From positions 1 to 64,000 of the forward strand of contig CASENE010000104.1 of NCBI GenBank assembly GCA_949289265.1: a stretch of 64,000 nucleotides of DNA, written 5' to 3'. Made by a program: the position numbers and the translations under genes. Below are positions 19,301 through 28,180 of the stretch, in pieces. Position 1 is the first letter of the stretch. Each line of letters opens with the position of its first letter. This DNA is from an uncultured Bacteroides sp. (GTDB lineage Bacteria; Bacteroidota; Bacteroidia; Bacteroidales; Bacteroidaceae). A model generated the notes under the pieces. The model had not been told where the DNA came from and did not search any database. It saw only the letters and a list, made by a program, of their open reading frames with translations.

Positions 19301-20803
19301 ATGAAGACATTGACTAAGATATTCGCCGGGGCCCTCGGGCTCTTTGCCCTGACGGGGTGTGAAAGTTTCCTGGACAAGTCGGCTTTGGGACAGATGACCA
19401 CCGACGGCTTTTTCCAGACGGAGAACGACGCCATCGCCTCGGTGGTGGGCGCCACAACGATATACAAGGACTACCGCTATACGCGCAGCATCTGGTCGCT
19501 GGGCGACATCACCACGGACGATGCCACCACCAGCGGCAGCGACAACGACATGGCGGCCGCGCGCCGTTGGGAGAACCTGGACTTCCATGCCGACTACAGC
19601 CGCATCAACGACCGTTGGCTCACGTGCTTCCGTGCCATCAACCGCTCTCTGCAGGCCATCGACGGCATCTCGAAGATGGACGCGGGGCTCTTCAGCCGTT
19701 ACACCAAGGACCAGTTGCTGGGCGAGGCCTATTTTACGAAGTCCTACTTCTACTTCGAGGCCGTGCGCACCTGGGGCGACCTGCCCATCTACACCGCCAC
19801 ACCCACCTTGGCCGACAAGAGCAAGACCCGCCAGCCCAAGGCCGACGTGTATGCCATGATAGAAGAAGACCTGCTGACGGCTACCGGTCTGCTGCCGCGC
19901 AAGGCGCAACTGCCCGCGAGCGACCTGGGTCGTGCCACGTCGGACGCGGCCTGGGCCCTGCTGGCCAAGGTCTATCTCTACCAGGAGGAATACAAGGAAG
20001 CCAAGCAGGTCATCGAAGAAAACCTGCTGCCATTGGTGCCTGACGAGTACGAACTGATGGAGAACTTCGAGGACATCTTTTCCATGGCCAACGAGCACTG
20101 CAAGGAAAGCATCTTCGAGATTAACTTCCGCCACAAGTCGGACGACACGGGTCTGACCACCACCGGCAACTACAGCGCCTACGCCCAAGGCCCGCGCCCC
20201 TTTGCCGGATATGGCGGCAACCAGCCCCTGCAACTGCTGGCCGACGCCTTCGAGCCGGGCGACGCGCGTAAGGAAGGGACGCTGCTCACCCTGGACGAAC
20301 TGCAGGCCTGGGAGACGCCCGAGGACTTTGCCAGCCTGCAGTTCGACCACACGGGCTACTACAACCAGAAGGTCTACATCAAGCCCGAAGAGCGCATCGG
20401 CACGGAAGACATCTTCACCATGCCCAACAACCTGCGCATCCTCCGCCTCTCCGAAGTCTACCTCATCTACGCCGAAGCCTGCTGCAAACTGGGCGAAGAC
20501 GCCCTGGCGCGCGAATACATGAACAAGGTGCGCCGCCGCGCCGGCCTGGAGGACAACACCACGGCCACGGGCGACGAGCTGTTCGACGCCATCATCGACG
20601 AAAACCGCTACGAATTTGCCATGGAAGGGCACCGCTGGTTCGACCTCGTGCGCACCGGCAAGGCGGCGGAAGTGTTCAGCTCGCCCGAGTTCAAGGCCGC
20701 GAAGCCCAACGCTGTCTACAAGCCGGGCATCAACGACCTCTTCCCCATCCCGCAGACCGAGATAGACAACAGCCAGGGTCACATCGTGCAGAATCCCCTG
20801 TAA
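19301..20803 (+). CDS. SusD/RagB-family substrate-binding lipoprotein
   Basis: Surface lipoprotein that caps the SusC channel and binds the substrate, 500 residues. Lipobox LTGC at residues 16-19 with CESFLDKSALG following, the usual SusD start. TPR-like helices fill the N-terminal half (LGEAYFTKSYFYFEAVRTWGDLPIYT near 143-168, a highly conserved block), and the C-terminal RagB/SusD domain carries LRLSEVYLIYAEACCKLG and the final INDLFPIPQTEIDNSQGHIVQNP. Length is normal. It is in one operon with the SusC gene; the following 22-bp array sits directly after the stop. Confidence 0.95.
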   Translation: MKTLTKIFAGALGLFALTGCESFLDKSALGQMTTDGFFQTENDAIASVVGATTIYKDYRYTRSIWSLGDITTDDATTSGSDNDMAAARRWENLDFHADYSRINDRWLTCFRAINRSLQAIDGISKMDAGLFSRYTKDQLLGEAYFTKSYFYFEAVRTWGDLPIYTATPTLADKSKTRQPKADVYAMIEEDLLTATGLLPRKAQLPASDLGRATSDAAWALLAKVYLYQEEYKEAKQVIEENLLPLVPDEYELMENFEDIFSMANEHCKESIFEINFRHKSDDTGLTTTGNYSAYAQGPRPFAGYGGNQPLQLLADAFEPGDARKEGTLLTLDELQAWETPEDFASLQFDHTGYYNQKVYIKPEERIGTEDIFTMPNNLRILRLSEVYLIYAEACCKLGEDALAREYMNKVRRRAGLEDNTTATGDELFDAIIDENRYEFAMEGHRWFDLVRTGKAAEVFSSPEFKAAKPNAVYKPGINDLFPIPQTEIDNSQGHIVQNPL

Positions 20804-20824
20804 AACCCCTCCGTCGGTAGGCTT

Positions 20825-20912
20825 CCAATCCCAGCCGGCTGGCGTTACTATCCCAGCGACCGGGCGTTACTATCCCAGCAAGCTGGCATTAGAACGCCAG
20901 GTCGGCGGGGTT
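20825..20912. repeat. 22-bp-period intergenic array (4 units)
   Basis: Four 22-base units (20825-20846, 20847-20868, 20869-20890, 20891-20912). Units 2 and 3 begin ACTATCCCAGC; units end in GGCGTT, GGCATT or GGGGTT. The array is bracketed by GGCTTCCAA (20819-20827) and TTGGAAGCC (20911-20919), so the whole can fold back on itself. Located between susD and the PHP gene. Confidence 0.8.
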
Positions 20913-20943
20913 GGAAGCCTTCGGGGATATAATCTAATTGCTT

Positions 20944-22050
20944 ATGAAACAGGAATCTATCTTGCTGCTGCTGGCATTGCTGCTGGCCGGCACGGCGCGC
21001 GGGCAGGAGGCGGACAAGGTGCTTTTCCCCGCCTATGCCGGAAACACCCGCTCCGAGGTGCGCATGCCGCAGGCGGTGAACGGCTATCGGGTGCTGAAGG
21101 CCGACCTCCACACGCACACCTTCTTTTCTGACGGATCCGTGTCGCCCGAGATGCGGGTGGACGAGGCTTGGAAAACGGGCCTCGACGTCCTGGCCATAAC
21201 CGACCACATCGAATACAAGACTCTGCGCGAGCATATACAGGGAGACGAAAACGCGGCCTACGAACTGGCGCGGAAACGGGCCCGCGAACGGGGCATCCTG
21301 CTGATACAGGGCGCCGAGGTGACCCGTCCGCATCCGCAATACGGGCATTTCAACGTCCTGTTCGTCCGCGACGCCAACCGCCTGCGCTTGGACAATCCCC
21401 GCGAGGCCCTGGCCGAAGCCCTGGCGCAGGGGGCTTTTGTCACGTGGAACCACCCCGCCTGGGCCGTGGACACGTGTCGCCTGCACGACTTCCAGCGGGA
21501 ACTGCTGGCCGCGGGGATGATTCACGGCATCGAGGTCTTCAACAACAATGAATACTATCCGCCTGCCCTACGCTGGAGCCGCGAATACGGACTGACGGTG
21601 CTGAGCTGTTCCGACGTCCACACCACGGTCTATGCCAACGACGGAGTGCACGGTGCTGGCTGCGCCACGGCAGGATGGTTCCTCCGCCCCATGACGCTCG
21701 TCTTCGCCCGCCGGGCCACGGCCGACGCGGTGCGCGAGGCCTTGTTTGCCCGCCGCACCCTGGCCAGCTTCGGCGGCTGCCTGGCGGGCGAGGCCGAACT
21801 GCTGGCCGACTTCTTCCGGGCCTGCGTCGCGGTGAGCGAAGTGTGCCGGGCCGATGGGCGGGTCACCTATCGCCTGGACAACCGTTCCGGCCTCCCCTTC
21901 CTTCTGGCCCTGGGCAAGAAGCGGATGGCCCTGCCGCCCGGCCACAGCCTGGACGTGCCGCTGAAGGAGACGGACACGAGCCTGGAGCTGCGGGTGGAAA
22001 ACGCCTTCACCGACAGGCAGGAGACGCTGGCCGTCCGCCTGCCGTTGTGA
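20944..22050 (+). CDS. Secreted PHP-domain metallophosphoesterase
   Basis: A 368-residue exported protein of the PHP (CehA/McbA-like) hydrolase family. The ATG at 20944 gives a signal peptide (KQESILLLLALLLAGTARGQ). Metal-binding motifs are clear: ADLHTHTFFSDGSVSP near residues 51-66, ITDHIEY near 84-90, GAEVTRP near 121-127, and WNHPAW then SCSDVHT further on. The C-terminal part is a beta-rich DUF6787-like or Ig-like region of unknown role. Family members cleave phosphomono- or diesters. Together with SusC/SusD and the sulfatase this suggests processing of a modified glycan or sugar phosphate in the periplasm, which is an inference. Confidence 0.85.
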   Translation: MKQESILLLLALLLAGTARGQEADKVLFPAYAGNTRSEVRMPQAVNGYRVLKADLHTHTFFSDGSVSPEMRVDEAWKTGLDVLAITDHIEYKTLREHIQGDENAAYELARKRARERGILLIQGAEVTRPHPQYGHFNVLFVRDANRLRLDNPREALAEALAQGAFVTWNHPAWAVDTCRLHDFQRELLAAGMIHGIEVFNNNEYYPPALRWSREYGLTVLSCSDVHTTVYANDGVHGAGCATAGWFLRPMTLVFARRATADAVREALFARRTLASFGGCLAGEAELLADFFRACVAVSEVCRADGRVTYRLDNRSGLPFLLALGKKRMALPPGHSLDVPLKETDTSLELRVENAFTDRQETLAVRLPL

Positions 22051-22081
22051 CGGCGTCCGCCGCTGCCTTATATGCAACCAA

Positions 22082-22276
22082 GAGGGTGTGTCAATATGCA
22101 GTACGACTATCTTAATTCTCCTCCTTCGGGGAGGAGGAGTACCCGAAGGGGGAGGTGGTAGCGATATAACCTGTTTACCTGTAAGATTTTGTTTCCGACC
22201 TACCACCCCGCCCGTTGGGCACCCTTCCTCCGAGGAGGAGGGGAAATGGGAGCTGTCTCTATTGCTGCACACCCTC
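22082..22276. repeat. Dispersed TIR element R, copy A (inverted orientation)
   Basis: A 195-bp segment with ends GAGGGTGTGTC and GCACACCCTC. Its interior (TACCACCCCGCCCGTTGGGC and TACCCGAAGGGGGAGGTGG) is the reverse complement of parts of copies B (45985-46215) and C (52377-52804). No coding content. It occupies the first half of the PHP-sulfatase gap. Confidence 0.85.
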
Positions 22277-22277
22277 A

Positions 22278-22457
22278 TTTAGATTATACCATGTCAGGAG
22301 TCAGGAGAAGTTAGGCGGAGTTATCGCTTCGCTCAAGGAGTGAGAAGCCAATACCTTTTGTATATCACAGGGCAACTATTGGCCCATAACTCCTTCCAAC
22401 TACCTGTAACTCCCTCTCACTACTAAAGATAGCATCAATTAATTTTGCACATCTACT
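22278..22457. mobile_element. MITE-like element M, copy A
   Basis: A segment of about 180 bp that matches the reverse complement of the insert in copy C of element R (52475-52669). Shared landmarks include GGAGTTATCGCTTCGCTCAA, CCAATACCTTTT and AATTTTGCACATCTACT. Imperfect terminal inverted repeats are TTTAGATTATACCAT (22278-22292) and the complement at 22428-22443. It carries no ORF. Direct adjacency to the end of copy A of element R suggests a preference for such sequences. Confidence 0.85.
22440..22447 (+). promoter_or_regulatory. Promoter-like -7 motif inside the MITE, facing the sulfatase
   Basis: TAATTTTG matches TAnnTTTG and lies 42 bases before the sulfatase ATG. It is part of the conserved end of the MITE-like element, so the element may supply the sulfatase promoter. 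No clear -33 TTTG is seen at the right distance. Confidence 0.45.
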
Positions 22458-22489
22458 TCATCTGATTAGAAGAAAGGAGAAAACAGACT

Positions 22490-24001
22490 ATGAATCGTTG
22501 GATAAACCTCGGCCTGGCGGCAGGCTGCCTGTGCCCCCCGGCCCTACTCTCGGCCCAAGACCGCCCGCACATCATCCTGCTCATGGCCGACCAGCACCGC
22601 TTCGACGCCCTGGGCTGCATGGGCAACGGGCAGGTCATCACCCCCCGCCTGGACAGCCTGGCTGCCGAGGGGACGGCGTTCATGCACGCCTATTCGTCCG
22701 TGCCCAGCAGCACGCCCGCCCGCGCCGGCCTGCTGACGGGCCTGTCGCCCTGGCACCACGGCATGCTGGGCTACGGCCGCGTGGCCGAAAGCTATCCCTA
22801 CGAGGGGCCGCGCCTGTTGCGGCAGCTGGGCTATTACACCTTCGGCGTGGGCAAGATGCACTGGTATCCGCAGCACGCCCTGCACGGGTTCCATGCCACG
22901 CTGGTGGACGAGAGCGGGCGCGTGGAGTCGCCCGACTTCATCAGTGACTACCGCCGCTGGTTTCAGTTGCAGGCCCCCGGCGCCGACCCCGACCGGACCG
23001 GCCTGGGATGGAACGACACCGGCTGGGCCACCTATCGCCTGCCCGAGCGTCTGCACCCCACGGCCTGGACGGGCGAGACGGCCTGCACGCTGATACGCAA
23101 CTACCGCGACCCGCACCCGCTGTTCCTCAAGGTGTCCTTTGCCCGTCCCCACAGTCCCTACGACCCGCCCCGGCGCTTCCTCCGCCTCTACGACGGGCGC
23201 GACGTCCCCGCACCCTGCGCCGGCGATTGGGCCCTTGCCCATGCCGACCTCAAGGAGCCCTTGCCCGAAGCCACCCGCCGCCCCTATGGCAACTATGGCG
23301 AGGACTATGCGAAGGAAGCCCGGCGGCACTATTATGCCAACATCACCTTCATCGACGAGGAGATCGGCCGCGTGCTGGATGCGTTGAAAGAAAGGGGGAT
23401 GTATGACAACGCCCTCATCATCTACCTGTCCGACCACGGCGATATGCTGGGCGACCACTATCACTGGCGCAAGACCTATCCCTACGAGGGCTCGTCGCAC
23501 GTGCCTCTCATCGTCAAGTGGCCCGCCTCGCTGCACGTGCCTGCCGGCGGGCGGGACTATCATCCGGTGGAGTTGCGCGACGTCTTGCCCACGTTGCTGG
23601 AAGTGGCCGGCGGCCGGGTGCCCGACGGGATGGACGGCGCCTCGCTGCTCGCCCTGGCGCGCGACGGCGACCGGGCCTCCTGGCGCGACTACATCGACCT
23701 GGAGCATGCCGCCTGCTACGAGCCCCGCAACTATTGGTGCGCCCTGACGGACGGCAGCGTGAAGTATATTTGGAACTTTTACGACGGCAGCGAGCAGTTG
23801 TTCGATCTCGCCCGCGACCCCTACGAGCTGCACGACCTCTCCCGCGAGCCGTCCTGCCGCCCCCTCCTGGAAAAAATGCGCCTCCGCCTGGCGGAACATC
23901 TGTCCGAACGGGGCGAAGGCTTCGTGAAGGATGGGCGTCCGGCGGTGCGCGGCAGGGACGTGCTGCTGTACAGCCCGCACTATCCGGGCGCTGCCGACTG
24001 A
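22490..24001 (+). CDS. Secreted Ser-type sulfatase
   Basis: A 503-residue exported hydrolase of the alkaline phosphatase/sulfatase superfamily (S1 type) that removes sulfate esters from glycans or small molecules in the periplasm. Signal peptide is at 1-22. The catalytic signature is Ser74-Thr-Pro-Ala-Arg78, the S-x-P-x-R form whose serine must be converted to formylglycine by an anaerobic sulfatase-maturating enzyme; no such enzyme is recognised in this window. Metal ligands are in LLMADQHRFDALG near 31-43 and in YLSDHGDMLGDH. It is downstream of SusC/SusD and the PHP enzyme but separated by two repeat elements, and may have its own promoter. Confidence 0.93.
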   Translation: MNRWINLGLAAGCLCPPALLSAQDRPHIILLMADQHRFDALGCMGNGQVITPRLDSLAAEGTAFMHAYSSVPSSTPARAGLLTGLSPWHHGMLGYGRVAESYPYEGPRLLRQLGYYTFGVGKMHWYPQHALHGFHATLVDESGRVESPDFISDYRRWFQLQAPGADPDRTGLGWNDTGWATYRLPERLHPTAWTGETACTLIRNYRDPHPLFLKVSFARPHSPYDPPRRFLRLYDGRDVPAPCAGDWALAHADLKEPLPEATRRPYGNYGEDYAKEARRHYYANITFIDEEIGRVLDALKERGMYDNALIIYLSDHGDMLGDHYHWRKTYPYEGSSHVPLIVKWPASLHVPAGGRDYHPVELRDVLPTLLEVAGGRVPDGMDGASLLALARDGDRASWRDYIDLEHAACYEPRNYWCALTDGSVKYIWNFYDGSEQLFDLARDPYELHDLSREPSCRPLLEKMRLRLAEHLSERGEGFVKDGRPAVRGRDVLLYSPHYPGAAD

Positions 24002-24010
24002 GCGGGTTAT

Positions 24011-24120
24011 TGGATTCCCGCGGGGGAAAGGGATTTTTCCCCCGCGGGAATTTGTATTTCTCCTGGCGCGAGATTGCTTTTCCCTTCGCGCGAAATCAGT
24101 TTTCCTTCCGCATTTCCCTT
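24011..24120. repeat. 22-bp-period intergenic array (5 units)
   Basis: Five 22-base units (24011-24032, 24033-24054, 24055-24076, 24077-24098, 24099-24120). The last four begin with T-rich runs followed by CCCNCGCGCGAAAT-type cores; the first is in the opposite orientation (CCCGCGGGGGAAAGGG). The sequence type resembles the reverse-oriented half of the array at 13528-13857. It starts ten bases after the sulfatase stop. Confidence 0.75.
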
Positions 24121-24149
24121 CCGTGTGAAACCGTCGTTCTTGTCCAGGC

Positions 24150-24369
24150 TCACATGCGCGCCTTCTGCTTGTTGCCGGCTCCTGTGCCCCGGTATTTGCT
24201 GCGGGCGGCGTTGAAGCTGTAGCGCAAGGTCAGCCGGACGCCGCGCGAGCTGGGCTTTGTCCACTGATACATGCTGCGGTTGGTGCCGAAATACGTGATG
24301 GACTCCGAGCGGTTTGTGTTGAAAATATCGTTGGCATACAACTGCTTCGTGGGCTGCTTTCTGTGGCCG
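24150..24369 (-). pseudogene. 3' remnant of a second outer-membrane beta-barrel receptor
   Basis: The minus-strand frame ending at 24150 encodes about 70 residues (YANDIFNTNRSES, then RSMYQWTKPSSRGVRLTLRY) that match the C-terminal strands of the intact receptor next door (DVLNTYRSKK, LTFSVRYRFNAVKSKYKG). It has no start and no upstream portion. The 13-base sequence CTTTCTGTGGCCG occurs at its upstream edge (24357-24369) and again in the end of the intact gene (24406-24418), marking the likely recombination point between former tandem paralogues. Confidence 0.75.
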
Positions 24370-24392
24370 GGCCGTTCTTCTGCCGGGCCGGC

Positions 24393-26699
24393 TCACATGC
24401 GTTGTCTTTCTGTGGCCGAGGCCGATTTCCCTTTATACTTGCTCTTCACGGCATTGAACCGGTATCTCACGGAGAACGTCAGGCTTCTCACGTCTCCCCG
24501 GTCGTCCATCAGCATCCGGAAGTTGGCCAGGTTCCATTCTTTCTTTGAGCGATACGTGTTCAGCACGTCGCTGCCCGTCAGGTTCAGAATCAGCTTTCCG
24601 TCCAGGAACCTTTTGGTGAGCCTCACGTTCATCCACACCTTCCCGTGCCTATAGTTCATCCACGAATACCCCTTTGTGTTTCCATACAGGTCCACCATGA
24701 GCGTGAAGTCCAGCGGAAGCCGGAAAATGTTCTGGAACGAATAGTCCAAATACGGTTTCTCATACTTCCGGCCCTTGTATTTCAGGAAGTCCTTCCACAC
24801 GCCCAGTCCCACCGTGGGTTCCCACCAGCCTATCGTGGGCGAGTAGTAGGCCATGATTGCCAGGTCTTGCGCCTCTTTCAGGTCTTCCGGGCGGAAGATA
24901 GCCACGTTGTCCGGGCCCAGGGTAGGCAGGTTGATAAACAGGTGGTGAAACCGCCGGTAGGACGCGCTGAAGCGGATGTCACGCCATATCAGCATGTAGG
25001 TGAAGTCGTCCGTCCGCCGGGGGCGTAGATACGGGTTGCCGGTCTCATACGTATATGGGTCGTCATATTGCATCGTGTTGCGCAGGTTGTAGTAGCTGGG
25101 TCGCCGCGTGGTAGAGCGATATGACAGCATCATCTGCACCAATTCTCCCCGGTAGGACACCGAAGCCGAGGGGAACAAGTCCGAATAGATGCGGCTCTGC
25201 TCCTGCTGCTTGACGTTGTTCACCCAATAGCCGAAGTTCAGCCGCTCATAGCGCAGGCCTGCGCTGACGCTCCACCGTCCGAAGCCCTTGGAATATTGCA
25301 CAAAGGCCGCCCAGGCATCCTGTTTGGCCAGGTTGCCGTTGGTCTCCAGCGGCAGGGCCGTTCCCTCGTCCTCGTCTACCTGGAAGTGCTGTTTGTTAGA
25401 CGTATGGCTATATTCGGCTCCATAGCTCAGGTTGCTGCCCCACACCGGGGTGCTGAACGTTAGTCGTCCGGCATAGACCTCATACGTCTGTCGGCTGCCT
25501 GTCGCCACAACCATCTCGTCCGCCCCGTCTGTCCACGAGGATTGGCTGTTGCTGTTGCTGCCCTTGGCATAGTCCACGTCGGCCTGTGCCCACAGCCACT
25601 TGGTCGGCCGTCCCTGATAGTAGGCGTTGACCAGGTGCGAGGTGTTTTCGCCCTCCCATCCCATCGTGGTCTGGAATGCCTGTGGCGTTTCTCCCTTCGT
25701 GCGGATGTCGGTACTCATGTCGCAATCCATCTGATGCCCCGGCGTGCGGCTGTAGGTATATTGCGCCCCTGCCGAGTGGTTTTTGCCAAATTCATAGTTC
25801 AGTCCTCCTTCGGCATAATGTCCCCGCACGGTCATGTCCTGTGACATCTCGTTGTCTATGTATACCAGCCTGTCCGGCTCTCCCTGTTCCCGCGTCGCGG
25901 TCTTGTAGCCCAGGCTTCTCTGCTCGCTGTAGCCATACCTGGCAAACACGTCCAGCCCGTTTGCCCGGTAGTTCATCCCCACGTTTCCCCCGTCCGATAC
26001 TTTTCGTGCGGCGGTCACCGTGCCGTTCGCCTCTATGCTCCAGCCCTCTCCGGCTTTTCGTTTGGCCTCAATCAGCACCACGGCGTTCACCTCCGCGCCA
26101 TATTCCGCTCCGGGGCTGGTGATGACCGTGATGCTCTTGATGTCGTTCGAGCTGAGTCTCTCCAGCTGGCCGAGGTCTCTGACCTTCCGGTGGTTGATGT
26201 AATACACTGGCGCCCCCTTGCCAAACACGGTCAGCGTGCCATCCTTCTTGGTCAGGAACGGTTGTTTTTCCAGCACGTCCATCGCCGTCCCTACGTCCTT
26301 GAGCGGACTGTTGGCCACGTCCATGGTGATGCCTCCGTTTTCCATCTTGAAGAGCTGTCGTTTCCCTTTCACCACCACTTCGTCCATCAGTTGCGCGTTT
26401 TCCTTCATCACCAGCGTTCCGGCCTCCGCCCCTTTCACCGGCACATACAGGTCTACGTAGCCCACAAACGAGCATTTCAGTAGGCTTTCCTCCCGGTTCC
26501 AGGGCAGGCTGAAGTGTCCTTGTGCGTCGGTCACTGTCCCTTGCAGCAGGGTGGAGTCGGGCAAGGCCAGCAGCATCACGTTGGCAAACTCCAGCGGGGC
26601 GCCTTCTTCATCGGTCACGGTGCCCTCTATCAGGGTCTGCCCCACCGCCGGAAAACAATACAAAGCTAACAGGATGGTCAATAAAAACGTGTGTTTCAT
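24393..26699 (-). CDS. Outer-membrane beta-barrel receptor (TonB-dependent receptor-like, OMP_b-brl_3)
   Basis: A 768-residue outer-membrane protein. Signal peptide MKHTFLLTILLALYCFPAVG (start 26699; an in-frame ATG at 26723 adds eight residues), carboxypeptidase-regulatory-like domain (about 22-105, IEGTVTDEEGAPLEFANVML), plug-like domain with VYYINHRKVRDLGQLERLSSNDIKSITVITSPGAEYG (about 160-205), then a C-terminal barrel ending SARYRF-like VRYRFNAVKSKYKG. This family often accompanies peptide or siderophore systems in Bacteroidetes. It lies downstream of the radical SAM gene on the same strand (51-base gap), so it may export or import the modified peptide; that role is inferred. Confidence 0.85.
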   Translation of the reverse strand: MKHTFLLTILLALYCFPAVGQTLIEGTVTDEEGAPLEFANVMLLALPDSTLLQGTVTDAQGHFSLPWNREESLLKCSFVGYVDLYVPVKGAEAGTLVMKENAQLMDEVVVKGKRQLFKMENGGITMDVANSPLKDVGTAMDVLEKQPFLTKKDGTLTVFGKGAPVYYINHRKVRDLGQLERLSSNDIKSITVITSPGAEYGAEVNAVVLIEAKRKAGEGWSIEANGTVTAARKVSDGGNVGMNYRANGLDVFARYGYSEQRSLGYKTATREQGEPDRLVYIDNEMSQDMTVRGHYAEGGLNYEFGKNHSAGAQYTYSRTPGHQMDCDMSTDIRTKGETPQAFQTTMGWEGENTSHLVNAYYQGRPTKWLWAQADVDYAKGSNSNSQSSWTDGADEMVVATGSRQTYEVYAGRLTFSTPVWGSNLSYGAEYSHTSNKQHFQVDEDEGTALPLETNGNLAKQDAWAAFVQYSKGFGRWSVSAGLRYERLNFGYWVNNVKQQEQSRIYSDLFPSASVSYRGELVQMMLSYRSTTRRPSYYNLRNTMQYDDPYTYETGNPYLRPRRTDDFTYMLIWRDIRFSASYRRFHHLFINLPTLGPDNVAIFRPEDLKEAQDLAIMAYYSPTIGWWEPTVGLGVWKDFLKYKGRKYEKPYLDYSFQNIFRLPLDFTLMVDLYGNTKGYSWMNYRHGKVWMNVRLTKRFLDGKLILNLTGSDVLNTYRSKKEWNLANFRMLMDDRGDVRSLTFSVRYRFNAVKSKYKGKSASATERQRM

Positions 26700-26750
26700 A
26701 CAATAGTTGGTTTTATGTTTCATATAAACGTCAGACAAAAAGATAAATTT

Positions 26751-28160
26751 CTAACAAAATCGTTTGCATTTATCTGTCATGTTCTCATTTTCAGCGGCAG
26801 ATGCTGTTCCCCTGTCGGGAGCGGTCAACGCCTCGTAATATGCTTCCAGGCACTTTTCCAACAGGCCGGGGCTTTTTTGCAGGCAAGTACACAGGTCATA
26901 GTGTCCCCCTTCATACCGGTTTCTCAAGGCATACCAGGCGCATCCTCCGTGGCAGATGGGCAAGAAGAAGCACGACCGGCACTGCGGGTCGTGATACCAC
27001 TTGCTGCCCACGAGATATCTGTATAGCAGGGACTTGTTGGTTATCTTGTTTTCGTGGATGTTTCCCACTACTTTGGCAGCATCGCCCACGTCGTTCCAGC
27101 ATTTATAGATTTCACCCGTAGGGCCTATGATGTAAGAGTTCTTCCGGTTGGCCGAACAGTTCTTTTCGCAGTAGGTTTGGGGATATACGGGGACATCCGT
27201 CAGCTTGCGGGCCTGTATCTGAAATAACACTTGAGAAATCTCAGACCTGGTAAAACTTCTGGCATCATAATCCGTTCTCTCCGCATTGTCATAGCGTAAA
27301 AATCCCGGATAGACAATCACGTTGCTTTGAGGCCATCTCTTTTTCAGTTCCGGTGCCAGTTGATAGAAGTCTTCCACGTTGCTCTTTTCAATATTGATGC
27401 GGATATGTATTTGGGTTTCCGGACATGCCTTTATAAACCGGTCTGTGTTGTTCAGGATTCTGTCAAACGAAGGTTCCGATTGCCGGGCTTTTCGCAGCGA
27501 ATCATGCCGTTCCCGGTTTCCGTCCAAGGTGATTTGCAGGCTGGTTAGGGGGAATTTCTTAAAGAGGTCGATGGCTTTCTCGTTGAGCAGAAATCCGTTG
27601 GTTATCAGCATGTGCCGGTGTAGAGGAATGGCACATTGACCGGTTATTTTGGTTAGCAACCGCTCAATAATAGACACACAGAGCAAAGGCTCGCCGCCAT
27701 ACCACGTCAGGTTGAGTTTTTGGGCCTCGCTGTGCAGCTTGATAAACGCTATGACCGCATCCTCGGTCTCTTCGTTCATGTTTATTTTCCTTTTGTGTTC
27801 TTCAAAGCAATAAGGGCATGCAAAGTTGCATCCCAGTGTCGGCGCAATGGTCAGGCCTAATGACTGTTTGGAAAGACTGTATTTGTCTGTCAGATACTGA
27901 TGCTCCAGCAGAAAATCATCATCGCCCTGTGGCCCTACGATGATAGCCCGTTGGCACAGCATGGATTTCTCCTGTTCCTTTAGGTTTTCTACAGCTGTGT
28001 TTTCGGTTTGGCAAGATTGCAGTTGGTGATACAATTCTTTGTTTATTTCCATAAAAGAATTGCTGCGCGAGTTATATACCAGATGTTTGCCTGTGGACGA
28101 AATAAACAGGTAAGTATATCTGGATACATAGAGTGATTTATCCGCAAGTTGTTTATCCAT
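26751..28160 (-). CDS. Radical SAM/SPASM peptide maturase
   Basis: A 469-residue radical SAM enzyme. The cluster motif CxxxCxxC is Cys111-Cys115-Cys118 in TLGCNFACPYCFEEH. The SAM-binding GGEP follows at WYGGEPLL near 158. The C-terminal SPASM domain (about 330-445) has many cysteines: CEKNCSANRK, IYKCWNDVGD, and DPQCRSCFFLPICHGGCAW, enough for two auxiliary iron-sulfur clusters. The N-terminal 100 residues (YTYLFISSTGKHLVYNSRSNSFMEINKELY) resemble a PqqD-like recognition element. It sits just downstream of the GG-leader precursor gene and is its likely maturase, as in the GG-Bacteroidales peptide systems. The modification made is not predictable from this reading. Confidence 0.88.
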   Translation of the reverse strand: MDKQLADKSLYVSRYTYLFISSTGKHLVYNSRSNSFMEINKELYHQLQSCQTENTAVENLKEQEKSMLCQRAIIVGPQGDDDFLLEHQYLTDKYSLSKQSLGLTIAPTLGCNFACPYCFEEHKRKINMNEETEDAVIAFIKLHSEAQKLNLTWYGGEPLLCVSIIERLLTKITGQCAIPLHRHMLITNGFLLNEKAIDLFKKFPLTSLQITLDGNRERHDSLRKARQSEPSFDRILNNTDRFIKACPETQIHIRINIEKSNVEDFYQLAPELKKRWPQSNVIVYPGFLRYDNAERTDYDARSFTRSEISQVLFQIQARKLTDVPVYPQTYCEKNCSANRKNSYIIGPTGEIYKCWNDVGDAAKVVGNIHENKITNKSLLYRYLVGSKWYHDPQCRSCFFLPICHGGCAWYALRNRYEGGHYDLCTCLQKSPGLLEKCLEAYYEALTAPDRGTASAAENENMTDKCKRFC

Positions 28161-28180
28161 CTTCCCATGTTTTTAAACTG

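Noticed and set aside
26751..28160. Anaerobic sulfatase-maturating enzyme for the Ser-type sulfatase
   Set aside because: It is a SPASM radical SAM protein, but it lacks the usual anSME N-terminal motif, has a PqqD-like N terminus and sits in an operon with a GG-leader peptide.
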